Assembly (NCBI GenBank): GCA_964584495.1
Contig: CAZPAH010000040.1
Span: 1-21,404 of the forward strand
Reading direction: 5' to 3'
DNA: 21,404 nucleotides
DNA from: CAZPAH01 sp964584495
GTDB taxonomy: Bacteria; Krumholzibacteriota; Krumholzibacteriia; Krumholzibacteriales; Krumholzibacteriaceae
A model generated the notes under the pieces. It was not told where the DNA came from. It did not search any database and saw only the letters and a program-made list of their open reading frames with translations. Below are positions 6,467 through 14,579 of this stretch, piece by piece. Positions within the stretch are counted from its first letter, which is position 1. Every line of letters starts with the position of its first letter. Made by a program: the position numbers and the translations under genes.

Positions 6467-8271
6467 GCGAAACGATTTCAAGCCATATAGGCGAAAAATG
6501 GAAACGCACTAAACTCTGCGGGGAGGTCAGGCCGCAGCAATGCGGCGAGGATGTCGTTCTGGCCGGGTGGGTAAAAAAGGTCAGGGAATTCGGAGAGCTG
6601 ACCTTTCTCGACATGTGGGACAGGACGGGATTGATTCAGCTCGTTGTCGAATCCAGCAGGCCCGAGCTGCACGAGCTCTTCAGATCCCTGCGGGCGGAAG
6701 ATGTCATAGGCTGCAGGGGAAAGGTCCGCGAAAGGCCGCCCGAGATGGTCAATCCGTCCATGAAAACTGGCGGGATCGAAATCGAGGTAGCCGATGCGAC
6801 CCTGTTCAACCGCAGCAAGGTGCCCCCGTTCAATGTCACCGATAAAATCAAGGCCAACGACGATCTGAGGCTCAGGTACAGGTACCTGGATCTCAGGCGC
6901 GATTCGATGCAGCGTAAGCTGCGGCTGAGGCACGATATTGCTATGACGACGAGGAATTTTCTCTCGTCGAGCGGCTTCCTCGAGATAGAAACGCCGATGC
7001 TCGTAAGGAGGACACCCGAAGGCGCCAGGGATTATCTCGTGCCGAGCAGGCTCCAGCCGGGGCGCTTTTACGCCCTGCCCCAGTCTCCGCAACTCTACAA
7101 GCAGATACTGATGGTTGCGGGAGTCGACCGCTATTTCCAGCTGCCGAGATGCCTGAGGGATGAGGATCTCCGTGCCGACAGGCAACCCGAGCATACGCAG
7201 ATCGATATCGAGATGAGCTTTATATCCGAAGAGGAGATATTCGATATCACCCAGCGGATGATGGGAGAGATCTTTTCGGCAGTCGCGGGATTCGACCTTC
7301 CGGATGAGTTCCCCAGGATCGATTACGAAGAGGCGATGCTAAAGTATGGCAGCGACAAACCCGACCTGAGATTCGGACTGGAGATTTTCGACTGCTCGAA
7401 GCTTTTCGAGGGGAGCGGCTTCGACGCTTTCGCCTCGACCGTAGCCGAAGGTGGAGCGGTCAGGGGGCTCTCCTTTGAGAAGGGCAAGGATTTTTCGAAC
7501 AGCCAGATAAAGAAGCTGGAGAATATCGTCAAGGGGGCCGGCGCAAGGGGGCTAGCGGCGGTGAAGGTCGAGGGAGGAAGGGGTTCGTCACCTATAGGCA
7601 AGTTCATGAATGAAGGCGAGATGGATGAGCTCGTTTCATCGTTCGGCGGCGGGGCGGACACCCTCATCCTTCTTGTCGCGGGGGATTCCTGCACCGTCGC
7701 CGCTGCGCTGGGAGCGTTGAGGAGTCACCTCGGAGCGACATATGAGATTGGAGAGGCTGGCGAGAGGTTCAGTTTCCTCTGGGTAAACAGGTTCCCCCTG
7801 TTCCTGCCGGCGGAAAATGGTGGATGGGAACCGGCGCATCATATCTTCTCCATGCCGTTGGAAGAGGATATACCCGCCCTCGACAAGGATCCGGGAGATG
7901 TCAGGGGGCATCTGTACGATCTCGTTTGCAACGGCACTGAACTCGGTTCGGGCTCGATAAGAGTCCACAGGCGGGAACTCCAGGAAAAGCTTTTCGGAAT
8001 AATCGGTATCGACAAGGAGGACGCCGAGCAGAAGTTCGGTTTCCTCCTGGAGGCTTTCGAGTACGGGGCCCCCCCACATGGTGGAATTGCAATCGGACTG
8101 GACAGGCTTGCGATGATATTGGGAGGGGATAATTCAATCCGGGATTATATTGCCTTTCCCAAAACGCAGAGCGCCACGTCACTTATGGAGGGAGCGCCTT
8201 CCGAGGTGGAGAAATCGATCCTCGAGGAACTTCACATAAAAATCGCGGGCGGGGTGAAGAATGAGGAATGA
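6463..8271 (+). CDS. aspS: Aspartyl-tRNA synthetase (bacterial type)
   Basis: A 602-residue class II synthetase charging tRNA with aspartate. It has an N-terminal OB-fold anticodon-binding domain (about 17-110), the class II core with LPQSPQLYKQ (205-214) and RDEDLRADRQPEHTQIDIE (232-250), the bacterial GAD insertion (about 290-420), and a C-terminal motif 3 with GGIAIGLDRLAMILGG followed by AFPKTQSATSLMEGAP. Length and domain order are those of bacterial AspRS rather than the short archaeal form. The start is TTG at 6463, overlapping the hisS stop in TTGA; there is no later in-frame ATG before the OB fold. Residue F43 (VREFGEL) stands where discriminating enzymes usually have Leu and non-discriminating ones His, so the tRNA-Asn specificity is open. 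Confidence 0.97.
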   Translation: MSETISSHIGEKWKRTKLCGEVRPQQCGEDVVLAGWVKKVREFGELTFLDMWDRTGLIQLVVESSRPELHELFRSLRAEDVIGCRGKVRERPPEMVNPSMKTGGIEIEVADATLFNRSKVPPFNVTDKIKANDDLRLRYRYLDLRRDSMQRKLRLRHDIAMTTRNFLSSSGFLEIETPMLVRRTPEGARDYLVPSRLQPGRFYALPQSPQLYKQILMVAGVDRYFQLPRCLRDEDLRADRQPEHTQIDIEMSFISEEEIFDITQRMMGEIFSAVAGFDLPDEFPRIDYEEAMLKYGSDKPDLRFGLEIFDCSKLFEGSGFDAFASTVAEGGAVRGLSFEKGKDFSNSQIKKLENIVKGAGARGLAAVKVEGGRGSSPIGKFMNEGEMDELVSSFGGGADTLILLVAGDSCTVAAALGALRSHLGATYEIGEAGERFSFLWVNRFPLFLPAENGGWEPAHHIFSMPLEEDIPALDKDPGDVRGHLYDLVCNGTELGSGSIRVHRRELQEKLFGIIGIDKEDAEQKFGFLLEAFEYGAPPHGGIAIGLDRLAMILGGDNSIRDYIAFPKTQSATSLMEGAPSEVEKSILEELHIKIAGGVKNEE

Positions 8272-8319
8272 CGGGGAACTACAGGGAATTTCCGGGAATG
8301 AAAGGGAAGGTTCAGGCAC

Positions 8320-8351
8320 GCCTTTTGCAACAATTGAAAATGAGGCTTTTT
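8320..8351 (+). terminator. Possible rho-independent terminator after aspS
   Basis: GCCTTTT at 8320-8326 can pair with AAAA at 8337-8340 and AGGC at 8343-8346, with a UG bulge, and the stem is followed directly by TTTTT at 8347-8351. Only four GC-containing pairs hold the stem, so it is weak. It lies just before the next promoter, which suits an operon boundary. Confidence 0.35.
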
Positions 8352-8353
8352 GC

Positions 8354-8382
8354 TTGACAATACACGTGTCCGATATTAACGT
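8354..8382 (+). promoter_or_regulatory. Promoter for the small lipoprotein pair
   Basis: TTGACA at 8354-8359 is a perfect -35 box. Seventeen bases further is TAACGT at 8377-8382, a poor -10 (TA and final T conserved). TATTAA at 8374-8379 would be a better -10, but only 14 bases away. A start near 8388 leaves about 40 nt of leader before the ATG at 8429. Confidence 0.5.
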
Positions 8383-8400
8383 ATCCTTAAATTGAAGGAT
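8383..8400 (+). promoter_or_regulatory. Short dyad at the predicted transcription start
   Basis: ATCCTT at 8383-8388 and AAGGAT at 8395-8400 are a perfect 6-bp inverted repeat with a six-base centre AAATTG, itself nearly palindromic. It sits at the expected start of transcription, upstream of the GGAGG at 8414-8418. It could be an operator or a 5'-end stem-loop; the sequence alone does not decide. Confidence 0.3.
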
Positions 8401-8428
8401 GGTATAACCACCGGGAGGAATATAACTT

Positions 8429-8719
8429 ATGAAATTAGCATGCAAAGGGCTAATAACTGCGTTCCTGCTTGGTTCGCTCGGTAGCTTTTATGGCGGGTGT
8501 GGCCCGGCGCCGCCTTGTGAAACGAGTCTTATCGAAATGGATGAGACCAGGCTGGATGCGGAAACGTATGAGCAGGAGGCGGCCGAGACCGGAAAGAAGG
8601 CTGCCGATCTGAAAGCGAGAGTGGATAGCAAAGAGAATGAAATCGAGAAGATAAAAGACAAGCCGGCCGAGTTAGAGAAAAAAGTCAAGGAACTGAAAAA
8701 AGGCAGCGGCAGGGAATAA
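8429..8719 (+). CDS. Small secreted coiled-coil protein, probable lipoprotein
   Basis: A 96-residue protein I do not recognise as a named family. It begins with a signal peptide (KLACKGLITAFLLGSLGSFYGG) followed by C24, which may be the lipidated cysteine. The lipobox is imperfect (Y-G-G-C, without the usual Leu at -3). The mature part is almost entirely charged helix: from about 45 to 93 it has the heptad spacing of a coiled coil, ending in a Lys-rich tail (ELEKKVKELKKGSGRE). Size and shape recall Lpp-type envelope spacer proteins, but no specific homology is claimed. GGAGG at 8414-8418 sets the ATG. It precedes a LysM lipoprotein by 24 bases in the same probable operon, suggesting a shared role at the cell wall. 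Confidence 0.7.
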   Translation: MKLACKGLITAFLLGSLGSFYGGCGPAPPCETSLIEMDETRLDAETYEQEAAETGKKAADLKARVDSKENEIEKIKDKPAELEKKVKELKKGSGRE

Positions 8720-8743
8720 CGGGGTAATAAAGAGGGAGAGAGT

Positions 8744-9454
8744 ATGCTGAGCGTAAAAGCGATAAAATCGTTGATATTCATCCCGGTAATCCTGCTTCTG
8801 ACCGCCGGTTGCAGCAAATATGTTCCGCGGCCGATTGATATCACCAAGGGAGAATATTACGAGGGCGAGGAGTACCAGAAGCTTTCCAAGAAGGACAGGG
8901 AGCAGTATTGCGCCAGTCTGGCCTCGGAGCTGGAAAATCTGAAGGCGCGTACCGAGCAGGGACAGGCCGACCTTGAAAAGAACAGGGAAGATATCAGGCA
9001 ATTCACCGAGGAGCTGAGGAATGCCGAGAGGGAGTATTCAAGGTTGACCACTCACCTGGACGAGCTGAATCAGCAGTTGCAGGAACTCGAGGCGTTACCG
9101 AAGGAATGGGTTCTTCAGTACGGAGAATGTCTCTGGACCCTGGCCGGATACGAGGAGATATACGGAGATCCTCTGAAGTGGACGAGGATCTGGAGGGGCA
9201 ACTTCAAAATGATCGAGGATCCGGACTGGGTGCTCGCCGGCTGGACTATCAAGATACCGAGGGACTGGCCGAGGAGGCATCTCGTCCAGCAGGATGAATG
9301 GCTCGCGAAGATCGCGGGGTACTGGGAAATTTACGATAATTACCGTAGCTGGCCTCTCCTGTTCGAGGCTAACAAGGACAGGATCAGCGATCCTGACCTC
9401 ATCTTCCCCGATCAGGATTTGATCGTTCCAAGAGATGAGGCTTCGTCCGAGTGA
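8744..9454 (+). CDS. Lipoprotein with coiled coil and two LysM domains
   Basis: A 236-residue envelope lipoprotein. A signal peptide ends in a good lipobox, LTAGC, with C23 as the lipidated residue. A coiled coil spans about 52-117, and two LysM-like modules follow at about 121-172 and 177-229. The modules end in AGWTIKIPRD and PDQDLIVPRD, and the second contains FEANKDRISDPDLIFP, closely like the LysM of the Kbp/YgaU type (FEANKPMLSDPDKIYPGQ). Both carry an unusual GY-EIY segment between the first helix positions, so they look like an internal duplication. LysM modules bind N-acetylglucosamine polymers, so the protein probably tethers the outer membrane to peptidoglycan (inference). GAGGGAGAG at 8731-8739 sets the ATG. 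Likely co-transcribed with the small protein before it. Confidence 0.8.
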   Translation: MLSVKAIKSLIFIPVILLLTAGCSKYVPRPIDITKGEYYEGEEYQKLSKKDREQYCASLASELENLKARTEQGQADLEKNREDIRQFTEELRNAEREYSRLTTHLDELNQQLQELEALPKEWVLQYGECLWTLAGYEEIYGDPLKWTRIWRGNFKMIEDPDWVLAGWTIKIPRDWPRRHLVQQDEWLAKIAGYWEIYDNYRSWPLLFEANKDRISDPDLIFPDQDLIVPRDEASSE

Positions 9455-9481
9455 AAAGGGCGATATAACAAGCGATTATAC

Positions 9482-9523
9482 ACACAACTCTTGGCTTGTA
9501 CCGGTGGGCCAGGAGTTTTGTGT
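9482..9523 (+). promoter_or_regulatory. Stem-loop just upstream of the phoH ribosome binding site
   Basis: ACACAA (9482-9487) pairs with TTGTGT (9518-9523), and CTCTTGG (9488-9494) pairs with CCAGGAG (9509-9515) including one G-U pair. Together they form a 13-bp stem with a two-base TT bulge and a 14-base loop. It is not followed by a T-run, so it is not an ordinary terminator. It ends four bases before the AGGA at 9528 likely used by phoH, and its 3' arm hides another AGGAG. Confidence 0.45.
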
Positions 9524-9537
9524 TAAAAGGAAGAACG

Positions 9538-10584
9538 TTGAAAAGAAAGATGAAAAAGAGGGTACTCTCCTTTGCCGGGCTCGATCCGGTCAAGCTTCTC
9601 GGTGTCAACGACAGGAATTTGAGATTGATCGAGGAGCATTACGATCAGGACCTGACGGTCAGGGGGAACGAGATCATACTCAACGGTTCTCCGGGAAGGG
9701 TCGAAGAGCTGACCTCGGTTCTCGAGACGCTGATCCGGATCGCCGGAGGGGGACGTCCCGTCACGGAGGGGGATGTGTTGACCGTCATAAGGGGGGGGGA
9801 GGAGGCATCGGGGAAGATCAGCGCCCTCGACGAGAACGTAGTGTATTACTCTTCCGCGAAAAGGCGGGGGGTGGTTCCGAGAAGCGTCAGACAGAAGGAG
9901 TACGTTGACGCCATAAGGGATTACGATGTAGTCTTCGCAATAGGTCCTGCGGGAACCGGGAAAACGTTTCTGGCGATGGCAACGGCCTTGGCGGCCCTCA
10001 AGAAGGGTGAGGTCGAGAGGATATTCGTCTCGAGACCCGTTGTCGAAGCAGGGGAAAATCTCGGTTTTCTGCCGGGCGGCCTTCAGGAAAAGATCGATCC
10101 ATATATAAGGCCGATTTTCGATGCCCTCGCCCACATGGTGGGTAAGGAGAAGATGCAGCGGATGATCGATTCCGGGGTTCTGGAGATAGCACCCCTCGCT
10201 TACATGAGGGGCAGGACTCTCAATAACGCATTCGCGATACTCGATGAAGCGCAGAACAGCACGGTGATGCAGATGAAGATGTTCCTCACGAGGTTGGGCG
10301 TGGACGCGAAGGCCGTCGTGACGGGCGATATCACCCAGATCGATCTCGCCGAACCGGGCAAATCGGGGCTCGTGGCGGTCAAGGAGATACTCGACGGGGT
10401 GGAGGGCATCAAGTTCGTGCATTTCGGAGAAGAAGATGTTGTAAGGCACAGTCTCGTAAAACGGATAATCAAGGCCTTCAGCACCCTCAATTCTATAAAT
10501 ACAGTCAAAAATTCGGTAAAGGAACGCAGTGACAGAGGGGATGAATCCGGCGATCTTGAAGGATCGGAGGAAACCGATGAATGA
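9538..10584 (+). CDS. phoH: PhoH-family ATPase
   Basis: A P-loop ATPase of the PhoH/YbeZ family, 348 residues from this start. It works with the YbeY endoribonuclease in ribosome maturation and RNA quality control in the bacteria studied. An N-terminal KH-like region (SFAGLDPVKLLGVNDRNL onward) precedes the ATPase core with Walker A GPAGTGKT (about 136-143) and Walker B AILDEAQN (about 233-240). SRPVVEAGENLGFLPGGL is a family signature. The start is uncertain: TTG at 9538 has AGGA at 9528-9531 with six-base spacing. ATG at 9550 (MKKRVLSF) is too far from that site, and GTG at 9520 lies inside the stem-loop. The C-terminus overlaps the next gene by 8 bases. The neighbouring ybeY supports the role. 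Confidence 0.93.
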   Translation: MKRKMKKRVLSFAGLDPVKLLGVNDRNLRLIEEHYDQDLTVRGNEIILNGSPGRVEELTSVLETLIRIAGGGRPVTEGDVLTVIRGGEEASGKISALDENVVYYSSAKRRGVVPRSVRQKEYVDAIRDYDVVFAIGPAGTGKTFLAMATALAALKKGEVERIFVSRPVVEAGENLGFLPGGLQEKIDPYIRPIFDALAHMVGKEKMQRMIDSGVLEIAPLAYMRGRTLNNAFAILDEAQNSTVMQMKMFLTRLGVDAKAVVTGDITQIDLAEPGKSGLVAVKEILDGVEGIKFVHFGEEDVVRHSLVKRIIKAFSTLNSINTVKNSVKERSDRGDESGDLEGSEETDE

Positions 10585-12874
10585 CCAGGGAAACGGCGGA
10601 AGGGAAGGGCAGGAATCGAAGGGTATTCTTCTCAGATTCAAATCAGGTCTGTCGGGTCAGATGACCCTTACAAGCGGAAGGCTCGCCGTCCTCTACCTGG
10701 TCCTTTTTCTCGTTCTGTCCCTTTTTCTCTTCCCCCCGACCCGAAAGATGAAGGATATCCGTTTCAAGGAAGGGGATATCGCCGATGTGGATGTAATCTC
10801 GCCATTCCCCTTCGAAGTGCCCTACGGCGACCAGGAGGTCGAGATAAACAGGGCCAAGGCGGCCCTCGATGTGGCGCCCGTATACAGGAAAAAGGAAGAG
10901 ATGGCAAAGCACCTTCCGGAAGATCTCAATATATTCATGCAGAGGATAGGCACGATAGCATCGATAGATTCTCTCCCTAAAGAAGTAAGGATCGAGCGGA
11001 TCAAGGAGATGGCGCCCAGCCTGAGGAGAGATCCTGTGGAGCTTCTCCTGAACCCGGCGATGAGGTCGCGGATCCTCAAGGAGGGACTGAGGGTTCAAGA
11101 GTATTTTTTTGATAAGGGCATAATTAACGACTCTTCCCCTCTGAGGCGCAGGGATTATCCCCATATCACGGTCATCTCCGAAAGCGGGGAAAAGCTTTAC
11201 CTGTCGGCTCCGCTGATCGAGCAGAGCCAGCTCGAATCAAAGATACTCGACGAGGCGGGAAAGGTTTTCGGAAGTGATGAACAGGCGAAGAAGCTGTTCT
11301 ACAGCATCGTCAGATCGCACCTGATGCCCGACCTGATATACGACGGGGACGAGACGAGGAGGCGGCGCGACAGGGCGATGGCAAATGTCCCGGAGTCGTT
11401 CCAGGTATCGAAGAACGAGAGAATCGTAGCCAAACACGATAAGGTCACCAGAAAGCAGGTCGAGATTCTCGAAGCTCTCGAAGCGCAGAGGCTTCGTCTA
11501 GAGCTGGCGACATCGCAGGTCAAGAGGACGTACCTGCTGTTGGGAAAGGCGCTGCGGGTGGCCATCCTTCTATTCATGTTCGCCGCCGCTCTATACAGAT
11601 TCGACAGGAAGATCGTCGAGGAAAAAGGAAGGCTCACGCTCTCTTTCATTATCCTGCTGTTTTATCTTTTTCTCACCGCTTTGGTGGTTAAACTGCCCTA
11701 TCTGAACGATTATCTTATTCCGATAGCGTTTGTTCCCCTGGTGGCGACCGCGTTTTTCAGCATGACCACCGCTCTTCTCTTCACCCTCTTCTCTTCCCTT
11801 TTATTGATAACCCATACCGATCTGCCGGCCAGCGAGATGTTTATTTCTTTAATGGCCGGAGCGGCGGCCATGATTTCCATCGCCCAGCTCAGGGAGAGGA
11901 AGAATTTCTACACGATTTTCCTCTACGTATCGATAGCCTATATTATCGGAATAAGCAGTTTCGGGATAACCAGGGGGATTAATCTCAGTGGATTCCTATT
12001 CGGCGGTTTATGGGGAATAACGAACAGTTTCGTATGCACGATCATGGTCATGTTTCTTCTGCCGATCTTCGAATCGCTGTTCGACGTTACGACCAACTTT
12101 ACCCTCATGGAGCTCAGCGATCTGAACCGGCCCCTGCTGAAACGCCTCATTATCGAGGCGCCCGGGACATATCACCATTCCCTCATGGTCGGCAACATGG
12201 TAGAGGCGGTCGCGAACGATGTGGGCGCAAACGGGCTTCTCGCGAGGGTATCGGCCTACTACCATGATATCGGAAAGCTGGCCAAACCCGAATATTTCTT
12301 CGAGAACAAGGGCGACAATATCAACAAGCATGAAAAACTCGCCCCCACCATGAGCGCGCTGATACTTGCCTCCCACGTGAAGGAAGGCGCCGAACTCGCC
12401 GCCAGGGAGAAACTGCCCAGGGTGGTGATCGATGCGATCAGGGAGCATCACGGGACGACGGTGATGGCTTTCTTCTACAGGAAGGCCCTCGAGTACGATT
12501 CGCACGACAGTATCAATATCGACGATTTCAGGTATCCGGGACCGAGGCCCAGGTCAAAGGAAACGGCCCTGATCATGCTGGCCGATTCAAGCGAGGCGGC
12601 GGTCAGGTCGTTGAAGGAGCCGACCGCCCCCAGGATAAGGGCGATCGTAAGCAAGATATTCGAGTCGAGAATGAACGATGGAGAGTTGGACGACAGCGGG
12701 TTGACTCTCAACGATATCGCCGTTATCAGGGAGAAATTCATCCAGCTTCTTACCGGTATTTTCCATCCGAGAATACCGTATCCCAAGCAGGAAGAGAATA
12801 TGAAGCAAAAGGAACAGGGGCGTGAAGATTCTCAGAAGCAGCCATCCGCTGGTGGCAGGAAGAACAAGGTTTGA
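10577..12874 (+). CDS. pgpH: 7TM-HD membrane phosphodiesterase (PgpH-like)
   Basis: A 765-residue membrane protein of the 7TMR-HDED/HD family (YqfF/PgpH). Characterised members hydrolyse cyclic di-AMP to pApA. Order: cytoplasmic N-terminus, transmembrane helix about 36-52, a large external HDED domain about 60-320, a seven-helix membrane region about 325-497, and a cytoplasmic HD domain from about 518. Metal-binding residues are visible: H533/H534 (GTYHHSL), H563-D564 (YYHDIGK), H600 (ASHVKEG), H624/H625 (EHHGT) and D670 (LADSSEAA). ATG at 10577 is preferred over the GTG at 10529 because CGGAGG at 10565-10570 sits six bases before it. It overlaps phoH by 8 bases and ybeY by 53, so translation is probably coupled. 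Substrate by family only. Confidence 0.88.
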   Translation: MNDQGNGGREGQESKGILLRFKSGLSGQMTLTSGRLAVLYLVLFLVLSLFLFPPTRKMKDIRFKEGDIADVDVISPFPFEVPYGDQEVEINRAKAALDVAPVYRKKEEMAKHLPEDLNIFMQRIGTIASIDSLPKEVRIERIKEMAPSLRRDPVELLLNPAMRSRILKEGLRVQEYFFDKGIINDSSPLRRRDYPHITVISESGEKLYLSAPLIEQSQLESKILDEAGKVFGSDEQAKKLFYSIVRSHLMPDLIYDGDETRRRRDRAMANVPESFQVSKNERIVAKHDKVTRKQVEILEALEAQRLRLELATSQVKRTYLLLGKALRVAILLFMFAAALYRFDRKIVEEKGRLTLSFIILLFYLFLTALVVKLPYLNDYLIPIAFVPLVATAFFSMTTALLFTLFSSLLLITHTDLPASEMFISLMAGAAAMISIAQLRERKNFYTIFLYVSIAYIIGISSFGITRGINLSGFLFGGLWGITNSFVCTIMVMFLLPIFESLFDVTTNFTLMELSDLNRPLLKRLIIEAPGTYHHSLMVGNMVEAVANDVGANGLLARVSAYYHDIGKLAKPEYFFENKGDNINKHEKLAPTMSALILASHVKEGAELAAREKLPRVVIDAIREHHGTTVMAFFYRKALEYDSHDSINIDDFRYPGPRPRSKETALIMLADSSEAAVRSLKEPTAPRIRAIVSKIFESRMNDGELDDSGLTLNDIAVIREKFIQLLTGIFHPRIPYPKQEENMKQKEQGREDSQKQPSAGGRKNKV

Positions 12875-13289
12875 AAGCGCCGGGGCCGAGATCGACTCTC
12901 TCGCTTCGGGATTCAACCCTCCCGGTGCCCTTGTAGAGGTCACCCTCGTCGGTGAACGGAGAATGTCCTATCTGAACAGAACCTACAGGGGCAGAAGGGG
13001 CGCCGCGGAAATCCTGACATTTTCATACGCAGGTGGAGGCGATGAGCCCGGAGCTGTCGAGGAGGTGGCGGGAGAGATCTTCATCTGCTGGCGCAGGCTT
13101 GCCGCCGGGGCCCGGGTAAGAAATGTGGCCGTCAGGGCATACCTTCTGCGCCTCGTCGCGCACGGCCTCTGTCATATCCAGGGATTCAGCCACGGCGATG
13201 AAGTTTCGGAGCTGGAGATGGAACGGGTCGAGACCGAGCATCTTCGGCATTTTCTTTCTCACGCCGAATTGGAAAGGCTTTTCGCGTGA
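12822..13289 (+). CDS. ybeY: YbeY endoribonuclease / rRNA maturation factor
   Basis: A 155-residue zinc metalloprotein of the UPF0054/YbeY family, needed for 16S rRNA 3'-end maturation and ribosome quality control. The metal site is H114-x3-H118-x5-H124 in HGLCHIQGFSH, matching the family pattern HGxLHLxGYDH in spacing. The upstream strand-loop element reads AAEILTFSY where most members have TDVLSFP, so an Asp is replaced by Glu there. The start is GTG at 12822, with AGGA at 12810-12813, and it lies inside the end of pgpH by 53 bases. The N-terminal length from this start to the LNRTYRG segment is normal for the family, which supports the overlap being real. Neighbours phoH and corC match the classical ybeZ-ybeY-ybeX order. 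Confidence 0.93.
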   Translation: MKILRSSHPLVAGRTRFESAGAEIDSLASGFNPPGALVEVTLVGERRMSYLNRTYRGRRGAAEILTFSYAGGGDEPGAVEEVAGEIFICWRRLAAGARVRNVAVRAYLLRLVAHGLCHIQGFSHGDEVSELEMERVETEHLRHFLSHAELERLFA

Positions 13290-13310
13290 TTCTTCGGGAG
13301 AGGTCCTAAA

Positions 13311-14573
13311 TTGCATACCGAGGCATCTACAATTTTCGAGATAGTAATCCTTTTCCTGGTGCAGTTAATTATTGCCGCGGGGATGACATCATTCAGCACC
13401 CTCTCGAGGATGCACGGGGACAGGATCTTCCCCGCCGAAATGAGAGGGTCGTCTCCTTCAAGACAGCTGCATCGGGGACGTCTCCACCTGGTAATCATGC
13501 TGATCGGGCTCGAGATAGCTCTTATAGCCCTGGTTACCTATCTTCTGCCGCACATGACCGACCGGATTCTTCCCGGCCGGGATCCGGGTTCTGTATTATC
13601 TCCGCTGATCCTCGTGGCGGCCTTCATCCTAGTGATGCTTGCCTCCGCGGTGGCCGGAGTCGGGTTCGCCACGAGGAATCCGGAGAAGGTCGCGTATGCG
13701 GTCTCCTTTCCCCTTTGGCCCGTTTATATTCTTCTAAGACCACTTACCGCGCTTTTCCTGAAGGCCGTTTCGATAGTGTTTCCGGGCCTTCCGCGTGAGT
13801 TGGCCCTGCCGTTTCTGCTGATTTCCGGACCGGAGGAGAAAGGAGAGGGGTTCATAGAGGAGAACGGTAGGATGCTGATGCACAGTATCGTGGAGTTCGG
13901 AGAGAAGAAGGTCCGGGAGGTGATGGTGCCTCGGATAGATATCTTCGCTCTGGACAAGCACATGGAGATCGGCGAGGTGAGATCCAGTGTCAACGAGGCG
14001 GGGCATTCGAGGGTTCCGGTTCACGACGGATCGATAGACAGGATATCGGGTATTCTATACGTCAAGGATCTTTTGAGGCTTCAGGGAGATGAAGGAACGG
14101 GACTCGATCCGCTTATCAGGGAGGCCTACTTCGTTCCGGAGAGCAAGAAGATAGAGGATCTGCTGAGGGAGTTCCAGGTCGAGAAGATACATATGGCGAT
14201 AGTCGTTGATGAGTACGGGGGCACTGCGGGTATAGTGACCCTTGAGGATATTCTGGAAGAGATCGTCGGTGAGATAAGGGACGAGTACGATCACGAATCT
14301 CCGCTCGTGAGGGAGACCGGAGATTACAGCTACGCCGTCGAGGGGAGAATCAACCTGGACGATCTCTGCGAGCTGCTGAATATCTCCCTTCCCAGCGAGG
14401 GAGTGGACACGCTGGGTGGATTCCTGTATAACCTTGGTGGAAAGGTGCCGGCGGAAGGGGAGGAGATCGAGTTCGGGGGAATGATTTTCAGGATAAATCG
14501 TCTTGAGGGGCAGAGGATCGCAGAGGTGGGACTGACCCTACCGGGCGGTCGGCAAGATTCCAGGTCGGGGTGA
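13311..14573 (+). CDS. CorC/HlyC-family CBS-domain membrane protein (DUF21-type)
   Basis: A 420-residue protein of the CNNM/CorC/HlyC group, implicated in Mg2+ and Co2+ efflux or its regulation. Four hydrophobic segments (about 8-26, 58-80, 97-120, 126-156) form a DUF21-like membrane region. This is followed by a tandem CBS pair at about 203-257 (VMVPRIDIFAL onward) and 268-325, with VVDEYGGTAGIVTLEDILEEIVGEI from 298, and a C-terminal CorC_HlyC domain about 335-411. E. coli YbeX/CorC lacks the membrane region, so this is the longer CNNM-like form. The start is TTG at 13311 with GGAGAGG at 13297-13303 well spaced, 21 bases after ybeY. Its position after phoH-ybeY is conserved across many bacteria. 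Confidence 0.88.
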   Translation: MHTEASTIFEIVILFLVQLIIAAGMTSFSTLSRMHGDRIFPAEMRGSSPSRQLHRGRLHLVIMLIGLEIALIALVTYLLPHMTDRILPGRDPGSVLSPLILVAAFILVMLASAVAGVGFATRNPEKVAYAVSFPLWPVYILLRPLTALFLKAVSIVFPGLPRELALPFLLISGPEEKGEGFIEENGRMLMHSIVEFGEKKVREVMVPRIDIFALDKHMEIGEVRSSVNEAGHSRVPVHDGSIDRISGILYVKDLLRLQGDEGTGLDPLIREAYFVPESKKIEDLLREFQVEKIHMAIVVDEYGGTAGIVTLEDILEEIVGEIRDEYDHESPLVRETGDYSYAVEGRINLDDLCELLNISLPSEGVDTLGGFLYNLGGKVPAEGEEIEFGGMIFRINRLEGQRIAEVGLTLPGGRQDSRSG

Positions 14574-14579
14574 AAGGCC

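Noticed and set aside
10529..10576. Longer GTG start for the PgpH-like protein
   Set aside because: CGGAGG sits six bases before the ATG at 10577, while the GTG has no comparable site and the extra residues are not family-like.
9523..10641. Long reverse-strand reading frame opposite phoH
   Set aside because: The + strand product has intact Walker motifs across the same bases; the reverse frame shows no family features.
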